Shown here: piece after piece, positions 46,144 through 58,786 of the stretch
How the letters are laid out: every line of letters begins with the position of its first letter
Position numbering within the stretch: position 1 is the first letter of the stretch
Assembly: GCF_037975245.1 (NCBI RefSeq)
Contig: NC_092565.1
Span: 14,599,499 to 14,663,498 of the forward strand
Length of the DNA: 64,000 nucleotides
Reading direction: 5' to 3'
Source: Apostichopus japonicus
Lineage: Eukaryota; Echinodermata; Holothuroidea; Aspidochirotida; Stichopodidae
Notes under the pieces: model-generated
Databases searched by the model: none
What the model was told of the DNA's origin: nothing
Seen by the model: the letters and a program-made list of their open reading frames with translations, nothing else
Position numbers and translations under genes: made by a program

Positions 46144-46145
46144 TA

Positions 46146-47547
46146 TGCCGTCATATGCATTCTGAAGCATATTTACTATTTAGACATTAAATTAGGTCTA
46201 TAAGTACTCTTGATTTTTTACGTCACTTAGTCAAAGTTAACTCGTTAATTCAGAGAAATCTCGTTCTATGTTTATAAACGGCAAATGAGGAAAGCATGAC
46301 AAGCAGATCATATAGTGCTTTTAATAACAAGTAACCTATCAAGTGTTATGTGTTTCATCACGGCTCTTTAATTTTTCTTTTCTCAATGTTTTCGCGTTCC
46401 GAAAATTCCTATGGGGCGCACTCCCCTACTTTCATAAGTTTTGTTTTAATAGATTTCTGTGAATACTGACAACAAGAAAACATTACAATGAGTTTTATCT
46501 AATTCTTGTTTACTCCATCTATTAAACACTGTTACAACTAAAGCTTAAAGCACAATGAGTATATAGGATAATGGACACTGTGATGTCAGTGAAGTGTTTG
46601 GCCATCCCCGCGGCTGCTTATTGAATCCAGAATGCACAAATCTGTGGAAAACAAAGATAACATCCATTACCTTTGACTGAAATGAAATTAAAACACCAAT
46701 TACTCTTTCATTGATTCATTCATTGATTCGTTCATAATTATATGATCATAGAAAGAATACAATATGTTCATACACAAATAAAGTTTTACACGCTACTTTA
46801 CTTAGTGAACTTAGTGTAATGTTCTGGAGATGATATATTGTATTATATCGACAAAATATTTGCCAGTGACGTACACCACCAACAAAATAAGGCCGACACC
46901 TTCAAACAGATGTAAGATATAAGACTCGACATGGTGCAAAGCTACAATGCAATTAGTTATGTAAAACGCCAAAAGTTCAAGTGATCAACAGAGGTCAAAG
47001 GTCAAACTTGACCAAATGGGTGTGAGAAAGCTTTTCGCAATCTACTTATACCATAAGGCCGATGAATTTCAAACTCGGTGTGTGTCTGTCAGGGGTATAG
47101 TTGCAATGCCTATGTTACCTCTGACGCCACAAATGTAAATACCCACTAGAACTGCATTTGCCTGCAAACTTTTCGGTTGTTCATGGTGTTGTTTTTGTGG
47201 GCGAACAACACACCAGGGAGTATAGTCATGTAGGTACCTACAACGTGAGAGGGCTTTTGACCCCCGTGACAGGCTCAGAATGAATTGGCTACGCAGCTAG
47301 CCTCTGAAACTACAAATGTACAGAGACATTATGAAACTTTAAGTTTCAACGTCCAGTCATGTAGGTAACGTTCACTTGACCAGTAATACCAATAGTGTAG
47401 CACGCACGCGCACTACAATAATCAGGACATTTTCGCCAAAACGGATCATCAATTCAAACACCGTTGTTAGGCTTTACACAATCGTAGTTCGCATTTGCAT
47501 TTGAATAAACAAAATTTGATTGTTATGCAGTCTACCTTTGATGTGGT
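46146..47547. other. Non-coding stretch
   Basis: No gene recognised. A perfect DR1 hexamer pair AGGTCAAAGGTCA lies at 46992-47004, inside what looks like a dispersed repeat (it is followed by AACTTGACCAAATGGG). A similar DR1 lies at 1566-1578, so it is more likely repeat-borne than a dedicated receptor site. Confidence 0.35.
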
Positions 47548-49780
47548 TTATATTTGACAAGATGCGGATCGTTGAAATGCATTGCAGTCGGGTCCGGTCC
47601 AGCACATATGGCACACACACCGTCCAACGCCGTTCTCTACAATACAGGATCCATGAGCACAAGGTGTATTCATGCGATCACATGGATCGTCACTTTGAGC
47701 GACAGTAACTGTAGCGATGATGAGAAGAAAGCTTATTAAAGTTGGGCGAACTATAACTGGATGTTTAATGCACAAAGTTAATATTCAGTCTACAGGTCGT
47801 TAACATATATACCAGCATCAATGTCGTATGCCGTTTAATTACTCAGTGTAATAACTCAAAGTCATTATTCAAGTCCATATGTCGTTACCATGTCATTTTC
47901 CATGTCCATATGTCGATACCATGTCCGTATACATGTTGATATCATGTCAATATTCATGTCCATATGTCGATACCATGTACGTATACATGTTGATACCATG
48001 TCAATATTCATGTACATATGTCGATACCATGTCAGTATACATGTTGATATCATGTCAATATTCATGTCCATATATCGATACCATGTCCGTATACATGTTG
48101 ATACCATGTCAATATTCATGTCCATATATCGATACCATGTCCGTATACATGTTGATATCATGTCAGTATACATGTCGAAACCATGTTCGTATACCTGTCC
48201 ATATGTTGATACCATGTCAGTGTCCTTGTACATAAGTCGATGCCAAGTCAGTCTTCATTTCCAATAAGTCATACTGCCTATATACACGCCTATATGTTCG
48301 TTGGTCATAATCTCATATCATTACCTTTATTATGATAAAATGTACTAATTTTATGTATTTACGAAACCTGACAGTCTCATGTCACTGGACTTTTCTCTTT
48401 ATTTGATAAAAAAAATCTTCAAGGATGAACAAAGGCACAAAAGTACTTTGGTAAAAGGTTATGAAGAACTGCTTCAGTCAAGGTTGTATTTCTATAACAC
48501 TTTTGTGTTTTGAGAAATTAATTAAAGTTTCCTAACTGCTTAGGCTATTACACAGACCGTTAGCTCAGTTCCTCAAATACAACTCAAAACTCAATGTGAA
48601 AACAAGAAATTTAGGACTCAAATGACATGTTAACAATGCATTATAAACTTGCCTAGGAAAAGTGGTGTTGATTGTCATCCAAAGGTGCGCTGTTGTTTGA
48701 AAAGAGTATTTTTCTGAACTATAAACTATATTAAGAACACACACTAAAGGAACCATTGGTTACAATCTATTTTGGTATGGGAATTTCTTCCGTACCAATT
48801 TAACGGACCAAGAAAGCATGACCGTATCTTTAGCCTATAGTAAAAATCATCCGCGAATAAAGCGGGAATTAGAGTCAAAAGCTGAAGTTTACAATTTGTA
48901 GTACGTACCCGAGGCAATGAATCCCAGAACCAAGAGAGCCAGCACTGCGTACTTCATATTGGAAATATCTAAAAAACAATGCAGATATTATTATTAGGAA
49001 AGAAAATTATCTCGTTAAATATCCATATTAGCCCAACATTTCGAGAAAAGTCAAGTACTATGTGCGAGGTACCTATTGTGGCGCGGCACCTGAATATATG
49101 ATGCATCTCTCTTAATGTGTATAAGGCAAACTATCCCCTAATTTGCAAAACTAGATCAGAGTCATATTTTATTCTTTATACAATAGTATTGTGTGATTTG
49201 ATGTGCTGCAATGAGCAATCTAAGACCTAAACGTTAAGGTTCCTTCATCCCTCTACATTGTGATTAATCATACGCTTCGAACTGCAGTAAAATAAGGCGA
49301 ATAACAGGCAATGCAATGTCTAAATATTCCAAACCATGCCGTCAAATTGGAACGTGTAATAATAAGAAAATGTTGCTAAAGATAAGAATTAGCATCTTTG
49401 TAATTTCTCTATTTACATTATGGGAAACCAAAGCAAAGGAGCCCTATTAAAATTTAAACTGTGTTTACTTTATTGGGGATCGAACGCTCCGTAAATATAT
49501 CTACTTTTCTACAGAAAAACAACAATACTGCCCCACATAACTTAAGCACAATCAACAAAATGAAATATTCGAGCTTTATTTGTAATTTTGAGAAAATAAT
49601 ATCATAGCTCTGAATATTTTCTAAAATGTTATGATTTAATACTCATTCTACCCTAGCCCCTACCGACCACGAAAACTCTAGTGAAATTCTTGTAAAAAAA
49701 AACTAGAGCAAGACTTACCTTTTCCCTTTTCCGTCTTGAAACTAAAAATTGTTGGTGTTTGAATGAGTAGACAATCTGGA
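47548..49780 (-). CDS. Secreted single-EGF-domain peptide precursor, 69 residues
   Basis: Coding exons are 48957-48909 (start of the precursor) and 47708-47548. A 5' UTR exon runs from about 49780 to 49719. Donors are GTAAGTC and GTACGTAC; acceptors are TTTTTTAG and GCTACAG. The split Val codon (phase 1) joins in frame. Residues 1-16 MKYAVLALLVLGFIAS plus VTVAQ form a signal peptide. The mature part has eight cysteines spaced C-x6-C-x4-C-x8-C-x1-C-x2-C-x5-C-x8-C. Six fit an EGF fold (GSC, then GRCVC, then WTGPDC). The sixth Cys, in the last EGF loop, and the eighth, near the C-terminus, are extra and could pair. There is no membrane segment, so a secreted signalling or defence peptide is plausible but unproven. 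The intron carries a minisatellite (47875-48250). A frame that reads upstream through the acceptor from a Met at 47775 lacks the signal exon's good start and is less likely. Confidence 0.82.
47875..48250. repeat. 18/54-bp minisatellite in intron of EGF-like peptide gene
   Basis: Units of CATGTCCATATGTCGATAC, CATGTCCGTATACATGTTG and ATATCATGTCAATATT alternate, giving a higher-order period near 54 bp. Because the unit is a multiple of three, several frames stay open. These are not genes. Confidence 0.85.
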
Positions 49781-49804
49781 ATACAGACAAAACTCAAACA
49801 AACC

Positions 49805-49811
49805 CTTTATA
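49805..49811 (-). promoter_or_regulatory. TATA box of EGF-like peptide gene
   Basis: The minus strand reads GATATAAAGGG, about 25-30 bases ahead of the presumed start of the non-coding first exon, whose donor GTAAGTC lies at 49718-49712. The spacing and the leading UTR exon support a focused promoter. Confidence 0.6.
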
Positions 49812-49819
49812 TCTGTATC

Positions 49820-50330
49820 TTTGTACCTGTAATATTTACAGGTGACGTAATCAAGATTACCTAATGTATTTAAATTTCGTAAAATGGACCAATACGCTGG
49901 CCAATGTCCACGTTATGATTTGAATATTCATAAAGTTAGTATGATAGATAACCAATAGAGTACATTTAGTTTATCTACAGTAATTTGTTGATTTTACTAT
50001 TGCAAGAAGATGATAGAATTCCTACTTGTTTTGTATACAATGGCTATATCCGCCTGACAATAACCGTATGGAACCATAAGACTAAACTACTGCCTAAAGT
50101 TTTCCATCAACTAAGGATTAGTTAAAGTATTTCAACGTTTTCACATTTTACCATTCGCTGATATGAACCTAAATAAACCATATTCGAGTTTCAAATTTGT
50201 TCTCATTTTTTCATCATACATCACATAACCGTAAAACTTAAATTAGAAATTAGTTTTTCGCATTTTTAAAAATTATGATAAACTTGTCAAAGACGTACGC
50301 ATAAAGAGAAATTCAGATTGTGGGAATTAG
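49820..50330. other. Upstream flank of EGF-like peptide gene
   Basis: No gene seen. AT-rich. Presumably contains upstream control sequence of the minus-strand peptide gene. No site can be named. Confidence 0.3.
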
Positions 50331-50338
50331 TTGATAAA

Positions 50339-50715
50339 CAAGGGCGTAGGAACCGGGGGGGCTGGGGGCGCCAGCCCCCCCCCAGTGAAAAATGTGGAGG
50401 GGCGGAAGTATCATTCCGCCCCCCCCCCCCCCCCGCTTCGCAAGTCCGAAAACCCCTTTTTCATTTCCAAATGAGATAAAAAATCTCATTTGGAGCACCA
50501 AATTGCATCTAAGGCCAGGTGAAAATATAAAATTAAGTTTACAAAATGTAGTGCGTGTTGAAGTGTGCTATATTGCACCAAATTGCATCTGAGGCCACCT
50601 GGAAATGCAAAAATTTCCAAAGGGGGACATCCCCTCCCCTTAGACCCCTCCCCCAGGCCGGCCATCAGTCTTCAGCCCCCCCCCCCCCACTCAAAAGTGC
50701 CTTCCTACGCCACTG
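50339..50715 (-). mobile_element. hAT-type MITE, copy 2
   Basis: Same family as 39949-40315, opposite orientation. Ends are CAAGGGCGTAGGAACC and CTTCCTACGCCACTG. An 8-bp target duplication TTGATAAA lies at 50331-50338 and 50716-50723. Long poly-C run near 50421-50434. Confidence 0.95.
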
Positions 50716-50723
50716 TTGATAAA

Positions 50724-51292
50724 TATTACATTCTCTCTGAATTTGGTAATACTTTGTAGCCTTTACTTGTGTAACTTAAATAAGCTTAAAGAACTGTCAT
50801 AGACCTATAGATAGAGAGTTTATAGAGAGAATATATTTAGAGAATATGTACAGAGAAGACATAATGAAATTGATTATTGGGAAACTGTCGAATTCATAAG
50901 GTCCTCCGTTTCTTAGACGAAATAGTCAAATTTGTTAAATTAATTTTAAAATGTGGATTGTGCAAATTTTTACATTTCCCTACGACCTACTCATAAGATG
51001 ATCTTAGCTTTTCTTTGTTTTTTGTTTTTTTCCTGCAATTTCCACTCCTTTGTTTATTGTTTATTGTAATCAGTCTTACGTGCTCGTGTTGTCTTACTTT
51101 GTGTTACGCAATCCGTAAAATCGTTATCTCAGCAGTGGTTGTGGAGAATGTGACGTTTCACATTTCTTACATTTTCATTAACTTCTACAAAGTTGTTCAC
51201 TGTGGAGAATGATAAACATGAATGATATAAAGCCATGATGAGTTTTCTCTATAAGACAAAGTTCCTTGTATTATTATTTTGTTGTACTGTTT
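50724..51292. other. Non-coding stretch
   Basis: No gene recognised. AT-rich, with TATAGAGAGA-type local repeats near 50812-50850. Confidence 0.3.
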
Positions 51293-51487
51293 AACCTTCT
51301 CGGCCTTTTGGCTAAGATCATGTGTAGTATCTGTTCCCTTTTGAGGGGAATGGTGATACACACCTGACGATGATCACACAGTCACAGTCCCGATGCAAGG
51401 GGACTGGGGTTAGAAGTGGATCAGTCGTTCAGTAGTTTGGTTTTCGTGCCCAGGTTCTTTCCTGGGCGACTTTTTCTTAAAAAGTAT
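51293..51487 (+). mobile_element. U2-snRNA-headed retroposon, copy B (intact)
   Basis: Uninterrupted 195-bp sister of 20564-21625. The first ~41 bases match U2 snRNA with about one mismatch (ATGTG for AAGTG), and GTGTAGTATCTGTTC is intact. The downstream body (hairpins TTCCC/GGGGAA, CAGTCCC/GGGACTG and GCCCAGG/CCTGGGC; tail CTTTTTCTTAAAAAGTAT) is shared with copy A and lacks the U2 Sm site and 3' stem-loops. Flanks share only a weak TTTAA direct repeat. It carries GTCCCGATG once, proving the empty site of the copy A insertion. A functional U2 variant is unlikely but not excluded. Confidence 0.72.
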
Positions 51488-52726
51488 TTAAACAGGGAGT
51501 TGTTATGGAACAAATCCCTGATTTAACACAGATGCATAGCAGTAGATTTTATAATCTAAGATATCTATTACTGAAATTAGCGGGTCGGAGAAACGTAGTA
51601 CTGAATGTAAGAGTACTAGGTATATGGTACCGTCATTCTGGTTCGATTGAATAGATGTGTGTCAAATAAATCAGGAATTTGTCTACTTTCTTGTTTTAGG
51701 AGTGTAAATACAACGGTACATGCAACTCCAACACTGATGGTTCTTGTTGAGATAATCGTTTTGTTTTCTACAGCAAGTAAGACCATATTAACCGTTTATC
51801 TTCGCGCCTTATCAGGTCAACAAATTCAAGGATATAGTCTGATCTTTCGTATAGTAATATCGATACCGTGTTATCGCACGGTAATAAAATACGTGTAGTA
51901 GCAGAAATATGTTACAGATTGTTCTGCGTGGAGAATCTGAAATTGTGAGGGGGGGGGAGGTGTTGCGGGGATGAGGGAGGGGGGGTTGAAATGTGCAGGT
52001 AGCGTGAGCCAGAATGGTTCATTTGTATAAGTTCTTATACTATATATGATCCTGTACTTCAATGTTTAAAATCATATGATTTTAGTCCATTTATTAAGAC
52101 CTGGTTGTTATTACTGGTCGAGCAAGGTTGCCAGAAATATTTGGCAACAAGTGCGGCCATTTTGCTGTTTTGCAATTACACGGGTTTCCCGACTCCCCAC
52201 CCCCCCCCCTCACACACACACACACACATAGGCAAAATCACCAACTCATTTCTAAGTTTATATGTTTGAAATATTTTTAAATTAACTGTCGGTTAAATTC
52301 TTCCATTCTTTGTTCAGCAACATATCAGCGGGGGAGCGCTGTAAGTAGCCTATTTAGTTTACCTAATTTATAGTGCGTGCCAGCTTGAGGGCCGACTGTA
52401 TGGTTCTTTGCATATTCATCAGTTACACCGTATATCAGAGCATGAAGTACTGCAGTGATGGACTATAAATTTCCAATTAGTATATAGCTATAGTAGTATA
52501 TGTCGTGTCACTTCACCCCCCCCCCCCCCTGGGAGCCTCTTCTGGGAGCCGAAGGCCCCCGTTTTTCGGGGTCTCCCATTTCTTCGGTAGCCTTCGCCAC
52601 ATTGTACTGGAGGTCTCCCGTTTTTTGTACCGATAATATAATGTAGTTGTCTGTTATCAAAAACAGGCAACTATTGCTGGTTTGGTACTATGTTACAAAC
52701 GGGAGCGCTAGGATGATATATATATA

Positions 52727-52778
<52 letters not shown>

Positions 52779-54960
52779 TGTATACATATATGGATATATA
52801 TATATATATTTATATAATTTGACTGCTGTTTGTGTAGATACACCCGATAAGAGCCTTGGTTAGTGCCGCTTGACAGTTGCGTAATCACAACATATATATA
52901 CGGGAGCCATTACATTGTGGCGAAGGCGGATACTTATCGCATAGGTATGTCTTGCAACTCTTGCTGGTTTAGTACTACGACTCTTCAGGGCAGTGGCACG
53001 GAAGTGAATTTTAAGAAAAAAAATAACGTGAATTTGAAATATATCACACAATGAACATGGCTTGATCAGTTTGTACTGTAAATAAGAGACAACCATTAAT
53101 CAATATAAACTGAAGTGTGTTATAACACCGTAACACATGTTAGACCTGTCAGTAGATGCCACTATGCCACCAATTACGAACAGACGAATTCATTACTCAA
53201 AGGCTGTTTCAACTATCAACTGTCCTTAAGTTTAACTAATAAGTATACCTTGTAAAGATGGTTCAAATTGCAGATTTTAAGCGTTTTGCAGTAAAGTGTC
53301 ATCCATTTTCTGTTAAAAATGTGGCGAAACCTTTACAGTAGTCTGTTTAGTCCAATTAATCATTATGTATAGGATAATGTTTTTTTTTAAAATATTTTTC
53401 TGTTTGTTAGTCCTCAGTGGCAACTGGCCATAAATGAAACACATGTTAGGAAATTATAACACATATCAGTTTGAACTGATTAACGGGTACTCACCTGATA
53501 AACCATGAGAATCGGGTGTCCACACACAATGTGGTATATTATCCCTCGAGAAATGTTTGATTGAATGTTAACCTTTTATGACTAATCAATACCCCACCCC
53601 ACTCCCTACCCTCCTCCTTCTCCTCCTTAATAGCAGGTATGTGATGTCATCGTACCAGATGTTCTTGAATATCTTTACTTTTCCATTCCAATCAGACAAT
53701 TTACCTTCTTGCTTAATCCTTTGCCATATAACACAATTGGAACGTTTGCTTATAAGTGCCATTATTCCTTGCATTTAGAATTTCATCGAAATGTAACATT
53801 TCTTTATAAATATTACATTTTAGATGAATGATTTAGATATTATAAAGAAATGTAAAGACAGTCTTATTTCAATAGGCATGAAGACATCATTACCTCTGTA
53901 TTGGATGTTGCCAGATGCCAAATTAATATTTTGTAAAAAACTATTTCAAATGCATATTGCTCCAGTCCGTTAAGTATGGTAGTGATAAAGCCACAAGAAA
54001 CGGCTGAATATACTAATATATCAATGAAGTTTTGTAGATGGTTCAAATAAAAAAGGCACCTCATATGACGAAATATACATAACTAATAAAAAGCTTCATA
54101 AGTCAGCGAATTTAGAAATTCAAAAGGTATATGCAAAAGTCACAAAACTTAGCCCATACTTGGTTTGGGAATTTAGGAACAACGTTCATACCTTCTACTT
54201 CAATATCACTGAATCTAACACGTGACAAGTATTTGACAATATTTTTAATAGTATAGTACAACCCCCCCCCCCAACCCCTAAAGTGACCTACTGTATTGAT
54301 ATATTTGGCGTTTTCTGAGTCATATCTGAGGATGAAATATAATATTTGATGGTCTAAAACTCTGAATAATTGAAGGTGATTTAAGATATTTTAGAAAATC
54401 TTGGGTGAAACAAGAAGATTCCGCAGGAAACTGTCATATGGATTGGAAAGCACTATGCTAAACTTTTGACCTCTTCTAGCTCAAAAGCTAAACGGTCATG
54501 GTGTCAACAGTTGAACGTGATGTGATAGCCCGAGCCATCATCTTATCATATGGTGGGTAGGACTTGTCAGTTGAAAATTACTATCTATGCTCTAGCGGCC
54601 TTGAAAAGTGTCGAGTTAAGTGTGTTAGTCAATGGGAGCAATTAATTGTGGTGCGACACCTTTACAGTATGAAATGTTTCCCGAAACAAAATAAGGGCGG
54701 TATTGAAGAACTTAACATGCATAGACTCCGGATGTGTGACATGATTACTTCAATTTGGCTTCGAGTACAACAACGGAAAGGGGATGATGTACCACCCTCC
54801 CCTTTCTCTGCCTTCATCAATATAAGCTCCTGTCTATAACTTAGAAAATCGCAGCATATCTCATCGCTGGGTCCCTGTTTATTTACTAAAAGATTGTCTC
54901 CTACAAGATTTTGTTTCTGTTTTATGTTTTCCTCCTCAGTCTTCTTTCCACCAAAACTCA
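51488..54960. other. Non-coding stretch
   Basis: No gene recognised. Contains (CA)n at about 52209-52228, poly-C runs (about 52199, 52516, 54261) and an (AT)n array at 52716-52815. At 53798-53852 TAAAGAAATGT-type sequence forms a loose inverted repeat (ACATTTCTTTATAA and TTATAAAGAAATGT). Open frames found here have no family resemblance. Confidence 0.4.
52716..52815. repeat. (AT)n microsatellite
   Basis: About 100 bases of AT dinucleotide with CACATATATG and TATTTATA interruptions. Confidence 0.9.
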
Positions 54961-57900
54961 TGGATCCTTCCCGTGCACCAGTATGTTTTTGGGGGGTTGG
55001 GGGGGGTTGTGGGGGGGCTTTGGTTATCTAAGAAGCGACTGATCTCGGAGTAGGGGAGGGGGAAGACGTGTTCATTTGGTTTCCTTAAAGATGCTTTTGA
55101 TGTACACTTTACACATGCAGGTGTGTTTTTTTCACTTCCAAATTGTTTCCCTAAAAATTGTTTGCAGCCCCCATCTGCCACCACAGCTCCCCGCCCACCC
55201 CCCCCCCCCATCCTCTCCTCCATGTTAAATTTCTGGTGTCGCCAATGCAATTTGTACACACATTAAAAATGGTAAATATCTGTAAATTACCGTAAGGGAC
55301 TCTTGATAATAGCTAAGTTAAACGTCGGAAATCTGAAAAGTTACGTTTGACGAGATGTACTATAATCGTGTAAGACGTTAACAAATCGAAAACAGTATCT
55401 TTTACCACACTTGTTACTGTGGCAACAAATTGTCAAAGAATAGTTGTAAATGACCTTTTTGTACTCGATGTCATAGACATAATCAATTATTGCAAAAAAA
55501 AAAAAAAAAGATGCGAAATTAGCTTTCATCAAATGATATTTGTATTTATTCATTTTTTTTTGTCAAATGAAAAATGAAAATATTTATATACATACTCATG
55601 GAAAATGATAACAAAACATGAACCAACATATCCCTCTTGAAATTCATCTTTGTCATCAAATATTGATTTATTGATAATAAAATATTGGATATGAAGGTAG
55701 GATACTCTGGAATTAAGATCTGACATCTAGGGGGAATCGATATTTGCCCGACTTATGTTAGACATGGAAGCTTTTTAAATTGATAAATAAATACACTATC
55801 GTTATATTGATATACCATGGAGGATCAGTTTAAGAAAGTCAAAATATGCAACCGAAGGGAACATTTTCAACTGAAATCCAATGGAAATGAAATTCAAACC
55901 GTCATAGATTTGCGAGGTAAAAGCCTTGTGTCCTTACAAAAATATCTCTCAGGTCACATATCCCAATTTAGATATCTATATTTACAAGCTTAAGGTTATA
56001 ACATATTTACAAACTTGAAAGAACTACCCAGTGACAGAATTAACTTATTTGCTTCGACAATACTGCTATCTATGACCCAACCTTTTCTTGAGGAGTTACA
56101 GTGTTTACTAGGTTAATTCTCTTTAAGAGCTTTGTTGACCTCAAATGACCTTATAGATGGCACATAAAACAACAGATGTAATTAGCGGATCCATATGCAA
56201 TGTATTAACATCAAATCTTTACTTTTGGAGTGAAAGTGTTTAATCGGTTTTCAGACTTTTCTGATCAATGTTAATCTATATTGGCCTTTGACCTGCAGAG
56301 AAATATATACCGGTTCTTGTACTCACTTAAGGTAAATCCACATATACTATATAAACTTTAACCAATTAATTTGGTAACCGGATTTCAGATTTTGACTTCT
56401 GTTGACCTCGAATGACCTTTGAACTTCACAGAAAGAAATGTGGCTCTTTGACGTCATAAAGTGGATCCACATACCAAGTATGAAAATCATCCACCATGTA
56501 TAAATTTTGTAGTGACATTGTTTACAAATCAATGCGTCACAAACACTCACACACGTCATCATCCTCAAGTATAAATCGTACCCCGAAAATCATCAGTCAC
56601 ATATTCACATACGCACACACCCACACACACACACATACACGCAAAATTCTCAGATTTCTAGCATACTCCGAAAGCCATCAAACAAAGACTCACACCTACA
56701 CACACACATACTCACGCATACACATACATATAAATTTCTCATGCCAGCGACAAAATAATCAAAATCGGATAACCACATGGCATTCAGTTTGATTTTTACT
56801 GTCAAAGCCACAAATGTATGCTTGTAATTCAAATAAACTCAGTTGATGCCTATCAACTTGGTAACCTTGCTACATTAAACGTTTACCCATTTCACTAAAG
56901 TGCGCCCTCTAATACATATATACTTTTCATCTTCACAGCTATAGCCTTTCTTTTAGCAGGAGTAATTAGTTTTTGTAATCAACCATTAATACAACATATG
57001 TTATATGCGAGGTGTTGAAAATTGACTTACTTTGTGTCAAACAAGAATGTAGTGACTTACATACAACAGCCTATTTGTCATTTACGTGCTGCTGCTTTGC
57101 AAGTAAAACAGTACTTTGACGCAAATAAATCTTGCAAACATATCAAACGCAATTATACGTCTTTTAATGTAATTATAATTACAAAGAATATCCAGCCTGT
57201 GACTGTATTCGAGACAGTACACACAGAGCCATTACACCTCTTTAAGTAGCAGCTATTTCAGCACGAATAAAGCAATAAATAGGCCTACGTCTATAAGTAG
57301 ATACCTAACACTGCTCTAAATATTTTCATAATATTATGGATGGAGGTGAGTTAATGACGTAAAGTTAATATTTACAAATAAATTTATACATCTGAGTCTT
57401 CTTTATCTTAAACCAACATTGACGATGTTAATCATTACTGTATACGTTGTAGTCAGACCAATGCTGGATTCCTTGGTAAGACTAATTTAGTGCTAATACG
57501 GACGGTGGGGTATAGCTCTCACTTGGACACCCATGTCAAACAGCTATCGGAGTTATCTCTCTACGGCATGCTAAAGGTACCCCATGTTGGTAGAAGGATT
57601 TACACACTCGCTTAGGAAACAAGATAGGAAAGAGACACAGAGATGAGCAACACCAGAAGACTCACAGTTGATAAACAACCTGCGAAGAGAAATGAAAACG
57701 GGAATAATTAAACACGATTATTTATTCATTACAAATTAAAGTAAACAAACAAAGGATTCGACACTAAATTATATAACGAGTGACCCTTCAGTGCATGTCC
57801 GTGACAACAGGTTTTTGGTTTATTGAATGTACATGATCTATTTGAAAGGAAGTTACACGTTAACATCGGTGCTTCTGTTATTACACATATAGCTATGTTT

Positions 57901-58786
57901 AACGACTATCTACAGCTTGAAAGTCATGTTGTGTATTCGTACAAAACCGTCTCACGATTTGTTTTTTGGGTGGGGGAGGGAGGGGGGTTAAGAAATCCAG
58001 AAACCTCATAGATAATTGTGATTCATTGTCATAACAGTTTTCTGCCTCGATTAACTAACTAATGTTCTGCATAGCAGCAAGTTAAAGTAGCCATAGTCGG
58101 AACCAGTAGAAGAGAGAGTTCCAGTTCCCACGATTACAGACGTACTTTGGTAATACGACGTATGGACACCAAGTCTCCGATAAATAGTTTTAGAATATAA
58201 AGGTATTTATGCCGAAATGTCAGTTCCAATATCCGGAACGGAAAGGTTTTCCTAAATATATATATGGAATACAGTCACATATTGACATGAATGTTTTTAT
58301 GTTTTATGTTTATTGAGCCTACAAATAAGTTCCGCTATCAAACACTTTTAACCATTGTTATAATGAATGGAAGGTAAATGGATTCATTAAATTCTTTTTA
58401 AACATTTTGAGAACTGCAAAAACACATTTAAACAAACAGAAATTGACCATTTTGACACCACTTGACGTCACATAGATAATCTGGCACTCTCGTTGCTGAA
58501 ACGATGTTTGATAAGGGATAATTCCCCAAATAAAAGAGCGCCAACTCTCTGAAACCAATATACGTGTGCACAGTGTTAAACGGAGTCCATTTTCAAAACC
58601 ACTGTTTATAGTGACCTAGAGATTGCTACAATACCGCCTAATATGTTGCCGTCTCGCAAAGCGAGAAGAAGTTGACCAACAAATGTCCACCCCAAATAAA
58701 TAGCAACCCAAATTTCAATGAGGGTCACTGTAGCACACCTTCCTTTGGTATTGATGAGGGGTAGCCTTATACATAAGTATACTCAC
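54961..58786. other. Non-coding stretch downstream of the minus-strand module gene
   Basis: No further exon could be recognised, although the gene at 58787-63206 must continue this way because its last visible exon ends in a donor. Two diverged copies of a dispersed repeat with GTTGACCTC(A/G)AATGACCTT lie near 56135-56160 and 56398-56425. A (CA)n-rich tract lies at about 56598-56735. Poly-G runs lie near 54988-55015 and 57968-57988. Confidence 0.4.

Noticed and set aside
47865..48267. Three overlapping 118-125-codon open frames
   Set aside because: Minisatellite translations (54-bp period) inside an intron of the EGF-like peptide gene.
51293..51487. Functional U2 snRNA gene
   Set aside because: Only the first ~41 bases match U2; the Sm site and 3' stem-loops are missing and the body is shared with a retroposon-like copy.
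54564..55260. Open frames of about 90-107 codons on both strands
   Set aside because: No splice partners, no compositional bias, no family resemblance, and poly-G/poly-C runs inside one of them.
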